A stretch of 64,000 bases of DNA from Bradysia coprophila (Eukaryota > Arthropoda > Insecta > Diptera > Sciaridae). Shown piece by piece: positions 39,577 to 57,564 of this stretch. Location of the stretch: NCBI RefSeq assembly GCF_014529535.1, contig NC_050736.1, positions 3,720,001 to 3,784,000 of the forward strand, read 5' to 3'. The notes beneath the pieces were generated by a model. It was not told where the DNA came from. It saw nothing but the letters and a program-made list of their open reading frames with translations, and made no database searches. Numbering within the stretch: the first letter of the stretch is position 1; every line of letters begins with the position of its first letter. Both the position numbers and the translations under genes were made by a program.

Positions 39577-40596
39577 ATGAAAAGAACTTATAGCAACGGT
39601 TGTTTTTCAGTATGTTTGGTGATCATAGCCACCGTACACTTTGCCTATTCTTCTGGTTTCGGACGATTATGTCCTAAGTATCCATCGATGCCAAAATTCA
39701 ATATTACAATGGTACGTAATGTTTGCTAACGCTTCAAAGTTTCTTTTTGTTTTAATCGCAACAATTTAAGTAAATTGAAAAAGTTTAGAATTTTGAAACG
39801 CAATTTCGTAGAACATATTAACACATTCAATCAAAACCGCTTTAATGTAGTGTTATTCAAGTAATTTTCAGCGACCTTTTGAATAATTTATTGATTTTCT
39901 TTTCTGATTGAACTCACGTAAAAATTATCATAATTTATCGTGTGAGTTTTAAGTGATCGTTTTGCTTTTGTATTTTGTACAGTTCTTAGGAAAATGGTAC
40001 GAGGTCGAGCGTACATTTTACTTACCTGAAATCGCGTCTAGCTGCACAACTCTCACATTTGATCAGGATAATGAACGTTCCGACTCTGACAGAACATTGG
40101 ATATTTCAATTGATTCGATAAATCAATGGACAGGCAGTCCCTCTCAAAACATTGGCCACGCATCACGTGAATCGGAAAATTCTTCGATTATGGACTTTCA
40201 GGTTACCATTGTATGAAATAGAAGTTTAAGATAGAGAAATGATAAGATTTTGTCTTTGTAGTTTACATCACGATTACCAAATGCCATATCACGGTTTTTG
40301 CCTGGTGCAGGACGCTATCAAGTTCTATTTACGGATTATGACAACTTTGCAATATTATGGTCTTGTTCATCGTTCGGGTCATTAGGATATACCGGTAATG
40401 AAAACGGACTAATGAATTTTAAAAAGATTTGGTTTTTAATTTGAAATTGTACACAGATCAAATTTGGCTATTGGGCAGAAATCGAACCGATTTTGTTCTG
40501 GATACAAGAACGACGATACACGATTCTTTGATCCAGTTAGGATTGGATCCGGAGAGATTAGTGTTAAGTAAAAATGATTACTGCCCCGAATTGTAG
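39577..40596 (+). CDS. Lipocalin (apolipoprotein D-like), secreted, 4 exons
   Basis: Exons 39577-39711, 39983-40201, 40262-40394 and 40457-40596 splice in consistent phase to give 208 residues. Residues 1-26 form a signal peptide. The lipocalin motif 1 (FLGKWYEVERTF, G48-x-W50-Y51) opens exon 2. VLFTDYDNFAILWSC matches conserved motif 2 (TDYxxYA, here DYDNFA), and the tail ends NDYCPEL with a cysteine typical of ApoD-type disulfides (C32, C59-60 region, C in LWSC, C205). Lipocalins form a beta-barrel that carries small hydrophobic ligands such as lipids, pheromones or pigments. The ligand cannot be read from the sequence. AATAAA lies about 150 bp after the stop. ORFs bridging single exons are parts of this gene. 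Confidence 0.92.
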
Positions 40597-40742
40597 GAGC
40601 AATAATTGACAAACAAACCGCTGAAAGCCTAATTTGCTCACTTTGGAAATTTTGTGTGTGAAACGTTAGAATTTCATAATGAACTGTGATAGAAATTGTA
40701 AAATCAATTTCTCAATCAAATGAAATGTAAGTAGAAAATTTA

Positions 40743-40748
40743 AATAAA
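40743..40748 (+). terminator. Polyadenylation signal of the lipocalin gene
   Basis: AATAAA, 147 bp after the stop codon. Confidence 0.6.
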
Positions 40749-40886
40749 AATCTGAATTAATTATAAACTACACAGCCCAGTCACAGACCTCAGTGTTTTG
40801 CTTTCAGTCGACTTCAAAAACTACGACTCACCATCACCACTCACTATCAAAATGTATTGTCAAAGCACCGATTAGTCGAAAAACTA

Positions 40887-40892
40887 TTTATT
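40887..40892 (-). terminator. Polyadenylation signal of the His/Gly-rich gene
   Basis: AATAAA on the minus strand about 117 bp beyond the stop codon. It faces the lipocalin signal about 140 bp away, so the two genes converge. Confidence 0.6.
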
Positions 40893-41008
40893 GTAAAGTT
40901 TGAATGATCAAATAACACTTAAACAGAACATTTTTCAACCTTATGTTGTATGTTGTATGTCAACTTTGCCCTGAGACATCGATAACAACTGACCACATTA
41001 GTCGATTT

Positions 41009-41419
41009 TTAGTGATGTCCATGACCTCCATGACCTGACGATCCATGACCAGACGATCCATGACCAGACGATCCATGACCAGACGATCCATGACCAGACG
41101 ATCCATGACCAGACGATCCATGACCAGACGATCCATGACCAGACGATCCATGACCAGACGATCCATGACCTGACGATCCATGACCAGACGATCCATGACC
41201 TGACGATCCATGACCATGTGTTTCGTGTCCATGTCCATGTGATTCGATTTCGTGACCATGACCATGGGATTCAACTCCATGACCGTGAGATTCACGTCCA
41301 TGACCATGGGATTCACGTCCATGACCGTGAGATTCACGTCCATGTCCATCGTGTCCAGGAGCACCAAAGACTCCAACGATAGCAAAAATGCACAGAAGTA
41401 ATACGGTGAATAGATTCAT
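41009..41419 (-). CDS. Secreted histidine/glycine-rich repeat protein
   Basis: 136 residues from the ATG at 41419, chosen because residues 1-19 (MNLFTVLLLCIFAIVGVFG) form a signal peptide and a TATA box lies about 55 bp upstream; the frame stays open further upstream but has no such signals. The mature protein is built from His-Gly repeats: first 8-residue SHGHGRE units, then variants HGVE and HGHEIE, then twelve GHGSS units, ending GHGGHGHH. Such composition is common in extracellular or cuticular proteins and in metal-binding His-rich peptides; binding of Zn or Cu is plausible but is inference. No cysteines follow the signal peptide. Confidence 0.85.
   Translation of the reverse strand: MNLFTVLLLCIFAIVGVFGAPGHDGHGRESHGHGRESHGHGRESHGHGVESHGHGHEIESHGHGHETHGHGSSGHGSSGHGSSGHGSSGHGSSGHGSSGHGSSGHGSSGHGSSGHGSSGHGSSGHGSSGHGGHGHH
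41036..41215. repeat. 15-bp coding tandem repeat, 12 units
   Basis: TGACCAGACGATCCA is repeated twelve times with almost no change. The variant TGACCTGACGATCCA occurs in a few units and alters only the third base of a serine codon. On the minus strand each unit encodes GHGSS. Confidence 0.9.
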
Positions 41420-41474
41420 TGTTAACTTATTGACACTTGAACTGTGTATAATTAACAACAGAAAATGCATTCGG

Positions 41475-41482
41475 CTTTTATA
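41475..41482 (-). promoter_or_regulatory. TATA box of the His/Gly-rich gene
   Basis: TATAAAAG on the minus strand, 56 bp before the ATG; predicted start near 41450 and a short 5' UTR. Confidence 0.65.
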
Positions 41483-43447
41483 CAATGCAAAAACAATTAC
41501 CGATTTGCATGAAGCTCTGGGGCCTATCATGCACCATCTATAAATCAGGTTTGTTCGTTTAGGTAAATTTGGTAATTAGTTTTCGTTGAATTTATCATCG
41601 CACCTGTAATCTGGATTTTTGAGTTAGTAATTTTTGGTTGTTTTTCCCAGCCAAACTTGATTTTAAATTTCGACGCGACTGCTATTTTCGTCGCTGATAA
41701 ACGTATTTAATTACGTTACACATCGCGTTTAACATTTATTTTTAGTTGTTGTCAGATTAATTTCTGAGCTGAAAACAGAATTTTTTTTTGAATCATATGC
41801 CTATAAAGTTTCGGGTTATTTTTATCATTTTGAAAACATCCGAACCTTCTATCTATTCTAAAACCTGTTATTTAAAACATTCTCTTATTTTATCTGCAAA
41901 GCTACCTTCTCCATTCAAAACGACTGTAGATTAGATTAGATCTCGGATTAGATTCGGGGTGTGGGGAGGTTTATTCAAGTGGAGGCGGAAACCCAGATCC
42001 TTTATTTCCTACTCCTAAGCACTACTACTTCTGTTTCTTACTACCGGTTCTTCACCAGAATTCGTTAAGGCGCTTTTCATCTAAAGATGACAAATGCTCA
42101 TGGCAAAGTTTGCAATATCAGTAATATTGTTAAATGTGTACAATAGCAAGCTTGTACATTGTGTTTGCTGACATGAACTTAAAATGTATTCAAAATAACA
42201 ATTCAGCACCTGACCCACCCAAGAGGCCTAATTACAATAATTTAGTAAACTTTAGAAATAAATACCCGTTGCCATGAATCGAAATATTTCATTAGTTCGA
42301 TATTGCCCATCTACGAATTTGTCCTTAGAAATCTTATTACTCGTGGATTCAAACCGAATTGTTTCCGATTTACTCAAGTTATTGTCAGGTTAATATCCAA
42401 ATCCAAATCGGTTCAGAATTACTCAAGGTATGATGCCATCAAGCGTTACAGACATTTCAGTATTGTCATTTTTCCGACATATTTTTGACCGAGAAATTCT
42501 TCAAATCTCTTTTTTACCATGAAGCCACGATGACTCATTTCTGTAAAAATATACAAAAATGTTGAGCACAGTTTCATGTTGAAAAAAATTATTAAAAGAA
42601 TGTCTCAGCACTCAGCCAAAAAAACTTCACTGAGTTCTATGGATCGTTCAGTCATTAATGACTTAACTCGTTAAGAAAGCATGTTGACCGTGCATCGATA
42701 TCGATTAAGCTATAAGTTGAGCTAATTGAAATTAATTATATCCAGCAATAAGTAAAACACGGTCATGGTTCTATGTAAAAAAAAAACAAAATTTATTTTC
42801 CATTTTTTTCAAAAACTTTAAATTCAAACTAAGCACTTACAGTTGACCAGACTTGTTTATGGTTAGTTAAAATTAAAAATTTTTCTTTCATGAAATCGCA
42901 TGAAATCATTCGTATTAATTATTAATTTGCATTTATGGTGCATGTGACCATTACATGTTTTTTAATGACAAATTTCTGCATGGAACAAAAATGGGATGGA
43001 AAATAGTTATCAGAGTAGAAAGGGTTTAAGATGTTCGTTAAGATTTTGAAAAGCAGTTGCAAAAGAGAATGAACCTTCAACTTAGATGGACGGTAAGTCC
43101 GAGTACAGTTTGCTTATCAAAACGGAAATATTTTTGATTTATAGCACTCCAACAAATAGTCGCAAATTCTTGCATCGGTGGTATGATTGATGAGCGTGTC
43201 ATTATTCTTGTTTCAACATTTTTTAAAAGTATTTTCACATACATTCAACAAATGTCAAAAATGGCAGTCTTCTGCCTTATTCGTAGAATTCTTTATTCAA
43301 ATAGAAAAACGCTCTAGAGTAAAATTTCGGAAAACTTAATTTTATGACCAGCACAACCAACAACAAGAAAATCCATCTAGGACTTAAAGCCTGTTGAACT
43401 TTGTATGCCACAATTATGAGTAAGAACAATTATTTTGTATAAAAGAA

Positions 43448-43591
43448 ATGTGGAATATGTGGAAGAAACAACTTTGGGACGTCAGAGACATAAAAAGTTT
43501 TATTGCGATGATTGTAATAATTTCGCTGATAATTTTCTCCGCCATTTCATTCCATGCTAGCTTTTTCAAACATCAGTTCCATCGATTTTAA
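43448..43591 (+). CDS. Possible 47-residue single-pass membrane micropeptide
   Basis: ATG-to-stop frame beginning MWNMWKKQLWDVRDIKSF, then a hydrophobic run of about 18 residues (IAMIVIISLIIFSAI), then a short polar tail with His and Lys. The layout (Trp/Lys-rich head, one membrane helix) resembles known small membrane peptides, but no family is recognised. A frame this short can arise by chance in AT-rich DNA, and no promoter or splice signal supports it. Confidence 0.15.
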   Translation: MWNMWKKQLWDVRDIKSFIAMIVIISLIIFSAISFHASFFKHQFHRF

Positions 43592-44280
43592 ATTAAACAA
43601 AAACAAAAATTTCGTTCACAATATGTGTGAGATTACAAGTGAATTTGTTGACCGAAAAATTCTACAAGGCAATATTTGGCTATATTTATAATTAATAATC
43701 AATGCTTTTTTTTAATTATATATGTAATTATATATGTATTATATGCATATATAAAATATCACTATTTTATTACTTATTTATTTATTCAACTGGTATTCAA
43801 CAAACTGGTGTGTGTGTGTGTAATTATTGTTTCAAATGAATTTGATTTCGTTTTGTCATGTCCGTTCTTCTTAATTTTTTATCTTGTGTTAGTGCGATAA
43901 AATTTTTAAATTAAATTTTTTTAGAAAATCATTTAGTCTGTCCAATTTAACGACTATACTATTATTATTTTGTATTCTAAAAAGCTTTGGACTTGCGTTT
44001 CAGTTTCACTGATACTTTTCACTAAACGAGATAAATCAACTAGAAGTTTTTATGACTAACTCAACATAAAAATAAAAAACCTAAATGTGCGTGATTTCCC
44101 TCTCAGCTCTTTTTCTAACTACCTTTTTCTGATATTTTATTGTTCGATTCTATAGATAAGTAGTGTTTGAGAACAATTAACAATTCTCAGACGACAAGCC
44201 TACCATTACAACAACTATCGAATCTATTACTTGATTTGTTCTAAGTATTTTCAACACATTGAAATAATAGAAATTACTTC

Positions 44281-44379
44281 CGAGGTTCCAAGTTGTGTAT
44301 TTGATAAGTGGGGTGTTACAGCCCGACCCGAAGGGGAGGGCTGTATTCCCCACTTGTCAAATAACAACTTGAAACCTCG
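44281..44379. mobile_element. Foldback element with CCGAAGG apex, 99 bp
   Basis: The left arm CGAGGTTCCAAGTTGT, then ATTTGATAAGTGGGG and ACAGCCC, mirrors the right arm GGGCTGTATTCCCCACTTGT and AACTTGAAACCTCG. The apex is CGACCCGAAGGGGAGG. Arms are about 45 bp with few mismatches. Confidence 0.85.
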
Positions 44380-44434
44380 TAAGTACAATGCTTTACGTGA
44401 TTAGGCAATGTAAATGAAACATGCCGTAACACGT

Positions 44435-44536
44435 AAAATCTATTACTTCATTTGTTTTAACATGTATAAAAAGGTGTTAAGTGCAGACTTTGCTACTCAT
44501 TAGATCCTAGTTGTCGATAACAGATGATTAGCCGGC
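44435..44536 (+). repeat. Dispersed ~100-bp element, copy 3
   Basis: Begins AAAATCTATTACTTCATTTG and ends CGATAACAGATGATTAGCCG. It lies about 55 bp downstream of the foldback at 44281; another start-like fragment (AATCTATTACTTGATTTG) lies at about 44220. Confidence 0.7.
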
Positions 44537-46479
44537 CGTAAAAGGGCAACTTGTGCTTTTGTTACTGTGCATGATTCTATGTTAAATATGTAGAGAATCA
44601 TATTACATTTTTTAATAAATGTGATTTCGACATTGTTTAACAATGAGTGGTAACATAACTGTATGCCTATTGAGAATGTAGTGATAAGACCAAATGTATA
44701 GTTGGACCTAGGCCTATCCATTGTAACTATAAATAAATAAAAGATCTAGTTGTTTGAAAGTAGCAGTTTGGTAGTATCGTCTTTCTATTCCTTTTGTACG
44801 AAGTTCTGAATTTTTCCCTCAAATTAACTAATGTAACAGCTGAAGAAGAACGCCAAAAATTTTCATGGTTATTAGTTCATAATTTAGATTCTTAAAAAAT
44901 GTACCTATTTATGCTGCTAGAACCGAAGGGTGACGCACTACTTCATTTATTCCATTTAATTTCATACGATTCAGTCGATTTGGTACATGCAGTCCAAGCA
45001 ATACGTCACCCCTTAATTGGAACTGTAAAATGGTATCACGGATTAAGGTGGAGTACGTTCTACCACTCCCAAATCCAAGATACCATTGAACAATTCAAGT
45101 AGCGTAAATATACGTTCTATGGACCGGACGACTGAAAATTCACTGAATCAACAGTAAAGCACATTTTACAGGCGAGAGGCATTATAAAGACAATTTTTAC
45201 TATCACGTCAACTAAAGTGGTTCAACCAAAAGCAGTAAGATTTTGTTTCTTCCTATTTTCAGTAAATTTTATTTCGTAACTAATGTCATCACTCTGCATT
45301 ATAGTAGTTTTAGTTCGTACCAGGGAAACTCGTTAAATTAGAAAATAGTTAGCTTGTTGAAAGAAAATTTGCTGTTTTTTTGTTTGTTTTAAATAGAATA
45401 AATAAAAATAAATTAATTAACTTAGCTAATTACAAAAGTATCACTAAGTTCTTTTTGTACAAATTAGTGAAAATGAAAACTTTTTGTGCAAATTATTTAA
45501 TGTTCTCGTATTCTTTTGGTTTTAAGTTTATTTTACTGGTTTTTTTACCTCTAAATATAAGTTTTGTATATATAAATATATAATTCTTCAATAGTTTTCT
45601 CACTTTTTTTATTCCACTTTTTAATTTATTATTGCGTTTATAGGACTGACTTAATTTTTATTTACTACTGCTAAACGTTTTTTCGGTAAACGACCAATTT
45701 ACTTATTTTGTTTTGCCGTAACTGTATTTTTTTTTCATTTTGTATACGTCTCATATTTTAATCTATTTATTGTTAAATAGTAACTATCTATTGATTCTAA
45801 TTTTCAGTTGTGACCATTTTAAAGAATTCTTCAAGATTTTGTATATAAAAGTTGAAACGAAAAAGTGCATCGATTTCTGAAATATTTGTTTATTTGTTGC
45901 TCGAAAAATCTCCCATTTCATACTACAGGCACTCTGACCTTGAGCTGAGTGTAGTACGAAATTCTGTTGCACGTTTGTAAAATTTAAATTTGGTTACACT
46001 ACAAAAAAAAATAATTGAAAATTAAAGACTGACTTCTTTCATCAAGTGCACTCGCTAAGCAGACAATAATTAAATCATCTTTCATCAGCCCACAAAAGAA
46101 GCAGACAATGATTAATTTGAGTAAATGAATCCATTCCGAAGTTTAGTTACAGCTCATTTTCGTTTGTATTTAGCATCTTAGATCAACTGGTATTCGCACT
46201 GTAGTAAAAATAATTTTGTAAAAAAAAATTGCTACCCTAAAAACAACCATCCTAATCTACTGGTAAAATGAAATGACCAAATAATAACAGAAATACTTGA
46301 CGTTGCTTTCAATCTAAATCGAGCTGTACGGCATGAAGTAAAATTTGATGGATACCTGATCTGGCTCATGAATTTCGCACCCAAAAATGGATTCAGAAAA
46401 CGTTTTTCGTAAAGAAAATGACCAGTCTTCTTAACTAAACGAGTTCGTTAACTATGTTGTTACGACCATATGACTTCAT

Positions 46480-46682
46480 GCACGGCAGAGTTAAGTAGAC
46501 TAGGCAGGAGCGCTTGATTTGACTAGGGACCTGAATTATCTAGTAGCCATTGTGTTTTGCGAATGAAATTTTTCATTTTATGTCAGTGTTCATTTGAGTT
46601 CATTTTCATACAGTGTATTTGTTCCTTATTTGTCGTTTAAAAAATGAACCACTCCTGCCTGGTTTATTTTACTCTGCCGTGC
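46480..46682. mobile_element. MITE, ~203 bp, GCACGGCAGAGT ends
   Basis: Left GCACGGCAGAGTTAAGTAG, then ACTAGGCAGGAG, is mirrored by CTCCTGCCTGGT...ACTCTGCCGTGC. CTTCA occurs just outside both ends and may be the target duplication. A lone end-like ACTCTGCCGTG with TTATTTT before it is found at about 59026-59046. Confidence 0.75.
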
Positions 46683-47610
46683 TTCAAGCGGTTGGTGCAC
46701 ATAAAATATCTAAGAAAATTGTAGAAATTTTTGTCGAGATTATTCGAGCTTTTAAGGTATTGTCGAAGAAATAATCAACACATTTTCCTCGTAATGTTTT
46801 CTGACCATCGAAAACAACAACGAACTTAGGTAATGTGATTTTTTTTCTTCGATTAATTATCATTGTTTCTTTTAAAACTCAATTTTACATTCGACCAAAA
46901 ACGTAAAATTAGAGTTTGGTATTTAAGACCTGTCGACCTGTATAAAACGTCGAAAAATTCTTCAAAACAGTTTTTTCTCTAACATAATTTGGCTTTTCGA
47001 AACAAATGAACAAAATAAATTCACGTTTAAATTCATGTTGTCGTTTTTTTAATGTAAGTTTGATTTTAATGGCGCATTTCGTTTATTAAATATTTATTAT
47101 TATCATTATTGTGACTGTTTAACGACCCTAACTTTCTTAAATAACGATTTTCTTCATCTCATATTTTATTTTATGCATACTAAGGCACATTACCTTAGGC
47201 TCAGTATAAGTTTTATTTAGATTTTTTTTTAGCATCACTAAAGTATATGTTTCCTACCTATCTACAAATAAAAAATAAAACTTTCAACTTAGAATGTACA
47301 AATACAAATTCACTACTTTTTATCTACAATTTGATACAAGTTTTAAAAATTACGATTTTAATTTTCTTCTTCAGTTTATTTGGCCTTTTTTTGTAATTCG
47401 ATCACATCGAATTTCATCTAAATTAGAGTGTACTCCGTTCGAATTAATTTATATAATTTACACGAAATTTACAATCGGTTTCCATTTTCCATGGATCTGC
47501 TGTTATCGTCGCTTTACAATATAATAAGTTTAGTAAAATGGGCGGGAGAGGAAAACGAACGAAAGAAAATCACACAACCTTTTTCTCTATGAATTTGTCC
47601 AACACAAAGA

Positions 47611-53257
<5,647 letters not shown>

Positions 53258-53996
53258 CTGAATATAACTTCTGCTTTTCGTCGTTTTATTGACTGCTGTG
53301 TTGTATGTGTAATGGAAAAAAGTGTCGACCTCGCTACTTAGCTTATCTTTCTTCTTTCTTTAAAAACAAAATTAAGGTAGTACGATCTCCGTTCCAATAA
53401 GCTTACGTTGAATTATTATGTACAAATAAAAGTTAATTTTCGGTGTGGCACATCTTGGCATCGCATTTGGTTTCACAGTCGTGGTTGGATGTAAGTTTAC
53501 ATGTTATGATTTTCACGTTGTTTGTAATCATCCTATTAAGTCAGTTGTGATGCGGAAAAAAATCAACTGATAAGTTGACTAACATAAAAATGAAACTTCG
53601 GAACTTGGTGCAGTTGGATTGACGTAGTTTTTTCTCTGTCAATCAATAGTTCCATTTTAAATGGTCTTGCAAATATTTTTAATGTTTGCACGGACCATAC
53701 ATGAATTTAGTCTTCGAACAGCTTAATTGTTTGGTCTTTAATTTACGCCAAGTTTCTGAAAAAGTTAGAAAACTAAAATCAAAAGAGAAATTCCACTGAA
53801 ATTTAAAGTAGTAGTAGCTTTTTCTCAAATGTTCTGGTTGGTGTGATCACATCACATCCTCACTATATATCATTATATCATACTGTTTTGTACTTTGTGA
53901 TTACCTTCATAATGGACCCAAAATGGTGATCCCGTGAGGTGATTGTATGATTTTATTAAATTAAAAAAGAGCTGAAGATAGCAGATAACTGAAACA

Positions 53997-54101
53997 AGCC
54001 ATCTGTTATCAATAGCGACGACAAGAATATACAATAATGTGTCTACTGTTGTCTTTATAGCTAAATGTTTGGTGAAACTAATGAAGTAAAAGACTTTGTA
54101 T
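53997..54101 (-). repeat. Dispersed ~100-bp element, copy 4 (reverse)
   Basis: On the minus strand it begins AAAGTCTTTTACTTCATTAG and ends TGATAACAGATGGCTT. Confidence 0.65.
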
Positions 54102-55894
54102 CAAGCTCTGTGTGATTCTTTTAACGAAAGAAGTAGCAGACCTAATGCATCTGACCGTTTCCGCATGAAATTCCAACAGAACAAAAAAAGTTGCGTTGTT
54201 ATCCCAAACAAAATCAGGTAATCCACATAACATTTCCAAAAGCTGGCAAATTTGTTCCACTGTTACTATTAAAATGCATTCGTTAATCTAGTTGGTGTTG
54301 AACTAAATCACAGACCATATGTTACACACATCAGTTTTCGTATAGCGTCCACACTTATCCTCGCAATTCGTTGTGCATGTATTTTTTCCCGAACAAATTG
54401 AACATTGAGAGAAATGAATTTGAAAGTTGCGCAATGTTAATCTCTAAATTTTCCGAGTTTTACACAATGACACAAGTAAAAATCAGCAGAAAGAATCGTA
54501 TGCAGAAAATGCATGTACATTTTGTATATAATGTCGCATGTATAACGTTCGAATTGGTGCCTTTTTGAATTAATGAGAGAAAAAAAAGCGTCTCGGCGTC
54601 GTCTCTGCCGTCTATTTGTGATATCGTCATTTTTGGTGTAATAACAAAAATGCTCGTGGATGCTTACGATGCTTACTAAAATACAAGCAATAAATAATAT
54701 GATTTTATGAAACTATACTGCCGAAACACTAGAATGATTCGTCGATGTTTATGTATTATTTTGTTTTCGAATGCTAATATCATTGATTTATGTGAAAAAT
54801 ACGTGGGGAACTGAATTTATGTCTTGAAATCGTAATTTCCAACCACGTAATGAGTTTACTTAGTGGAATCGTATTTTATCATTTATCTCATTGGAATTTC
54901 GCTGGCGAAATGATAATCCGAAAATTTCATCGTTAGTAAAATGCAAAACAAAAATTGTTTCATTTTGATTGTACAGCGAGCTTTAGATCGACCAGACTCA
55001 TCGAGGGTGTGTTAGGTCGGAGAGAATGGAATGATGACGATTTTGGTGAGTTGTCTTGTTGGAGTCGAATAGTGAAATAGAGATAAAGGCACATATAGAG
55101 ACCATATTAACGTTTTACAAACGCCAAGCGAATCGAAAATTATTTGCTACAAGACCTTTATTTCATTAGTTTTGACCTCGGTTTTGACGTTACATTCTGT
55201 CCTCCGAGAAAGCACAAGCTGGAGGTCTTAGCTAGTTTTCCTAATAGACTGTCCTATACAATTTATAACAATGATTTAGAGTTCGACAGTCCTTTAACGA
55301 TGCATTGCAATGCGTTCAAGTCACATTTCGTCGTGCAAATTTCCTCTCTAGGATAATTACTCTTAGGTTCAAGTATTGGACATTTTTCGCGATTTTTTTT
55401 TAATTTAATTTCGCGGGTCTCGAATATATTTTCAAATTACATTGACGTGTCCCAGTATGTCATGTTAGAGGTGTTACCTTTTTACTAATTAAATTAATTT
55501 AGGATAAAAATGACGCTAAAAAATTTAAATAATTTGTTATTTCAAAACCTAGGTCGTTGTCATATCGTGGGTGTATGTCATTCAACGGACATTTGATAAT
55601 CTAGCTGATATGAATATACCGGTTCCATAACCATAATCATCTGTGCTTATTGGTGGGCTGTATGGGTTGTTCTAACGCCAGTTGCTTCAGTGGTTAGTTG
55701 TTTTATTAAATTATCTTAATTATCTAGTGTATATTACATATAATAAAACTAATGGTAGACACACCGGAGGCTTCACCGTCACTGATGTGCCTCTATACAT
55801 TTTCTTCCTATTACATCTATGTTTTCAAGCCTTTTAGAAACGGCAAACGTGTTGGCCGTATTGTCATTTTATTTTTTTGTTCAGGGTTTGATAG

Positions 55895-55986
55895 AAAATC
55901 TTTTACTTCATTCGTTTGAATATACTAATATAATAAGAGATCATTAACCCCAACCCCTTCCGTTTTTTGTTTGAACAGATGATTAC
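55895..55986 (+). repeat. Dispersed ~100-bp element, copy 5
   Basis: Begins AAAATCTTTTACTTCATTCG and ends TTTGAACAGATGATTAC; the 3' end is weaker than in other copies. Confidence 0.5.
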
Positions 55987-57537
55987 TAAATTCGAAATTA
56001 GGTGTCTTTTTTTATAAAGATTTATTTAAGAAATTCACATATACCAATAAAAGGTGGTCAGGTTAATCTTTCATCCCAACCTGTAAAAACTTAGTTTTTA
56101 TAACTTATGCAAAGAAATAGTAGTAAAACGTCGGGCTAATTTGTTACACTATTTCAATCATAAATGGCACGTTGTGCCTCAGATAAAAAATGTTCACAAT
56201 CAATGCTTTCCTTCAAGACTTAGAAGAAATTGGTTTTGACCTTCATAAAATAATTGAACATTGCATTTTATGATGTAAATGAAATCTGAATGTTGCGCGT
56301 AAAAACGAAAATTGTTAAATTAAAGGACTTGCAGTGAAAATGGCTGACTAAACTTAAAATATGATTTCAATTATTAGTTGAAATTTTGCTGAAAAATTAT
56401 TTTAATATCAAGAAATCCAAGAATGTCATCTGAATTTACGAACGTCGTCATAGGTTTTTTTTAAATATTCGAAATCAGTAGGAAGATGTTCACACTATGT
56501 AATGTTGATGGTATGAAAAAGCACATCAATAAATGCCTCGACATGAAATGCATTTTCATTTCGACAGTAAAGATGCGTTATACATATGTTCGTTTATATT
56601 CAATACCCATCCACACAAAAATGTAAGTGTGGTTGTGTGTGATAACCAGACACTGGGCAATATTTCATTCTGCGACGTTAAACAGAAAAAGGAAAAAAAA
56701 TATACTGAAATCTGTCTGGAGTAAATGAGAGACGATCGCTTTTAAGTTTTTTTTTTTATTTTAGTTTTCTAGCCATTACTTCTACTAACAAAAAAAGAAA
56801 ATCTGAAACTCACCTTACAATGAAACGAATATTACGAACGATGAAATGTTACGTATGCATGGTTGGTTGTATAATAAATTATTGCCAAAAATAAGTTACA
56901 TTTATTCCATGATAGATACACAAAATCAGCATCTTAGCACCCTAAAATCTTTATATTTTTTTGAGCGTGTTGAAAGACTGTACTCACTACTTTCAAACGA
57001 TTTTTAAATCAAACTCATCCCACGTCTTCAATTTTGGCACAGAGTCGCACAAAACAAAAGTCCTAAAATTCACGTAATAATCACAACAAAAACGATTTAC
57101 TTTTTCCCTTTTCGTGCACACATTTTCCGATCAATTTACATCATTCTACTATGGTCCAGCACTTTAGTTGTTTTAAATTACACCAAACACAATTTATTGA
57201 AATGAAAATCCGTCTTTGATTATCAAAATTGAAGAAATAATGTGAACACACGATGAATCTCCTATTTGAGAATTAAATCAAAAATGTTCACGACGTCCGT
57301 CGCGATGCCTTCAAATAGAAAATGTGTATGAAGTGCGGTCTGTGCCGATGCGATGCGATTTTCCGTTTTGCTTATTTTATTCTCGTTTCATGTTGTATTC
57401 GTGTGTAGTATTTGACTTTTTTTTATTTTATTTTGTGTGTTTCATCACAATATGATGTGGTTGTGTCTAGTGTGAGTAAGCGAGTGAAGTATGTTTTGTA
57501 ACCACGACGCTTGCGTTCTGAAAATCGAAAGGAAAAT

Positions 57538-57564
57538 GTGTGTATGTGTGTATGTGTATGTGTG
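57538..57564. repeat. GTGTAT-rich microsatellite
   Basis: Short alternating GT/GTAT run of about 27 bp. Confidence 0.7.

Larger units (their letters stand above)
41483..47610. other. Gene-poor region between the His/Gly gene and NfI
   Basis: A locally less AT-rich patch at about 41930-42075 looks unlike its surroundings but matches nothing I know. The rest holds the foldback at 44281, a dispersed-element copy at 44435, the MITE at 46480, a (GT)7 run at 43808-43821 and a 47-codon ORF at 43448. The right end is probably NfI 3' UTR. Confidence 0.4.

Noticed and set aside
40960-41385. Met/Asp/Arg-repeat ORF on the minus strand (MDRLV units)
   Set aside because: An alternative frame of the 15-bp repeat; the overlapping GHGSS frame has the signal peptide and TATA box.
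44899-45102. 67-codon ORF with a balanced composition
   Set aside because: Could be a decayed exon, but I recognise no family and see no good splice sites, so it is not listed.
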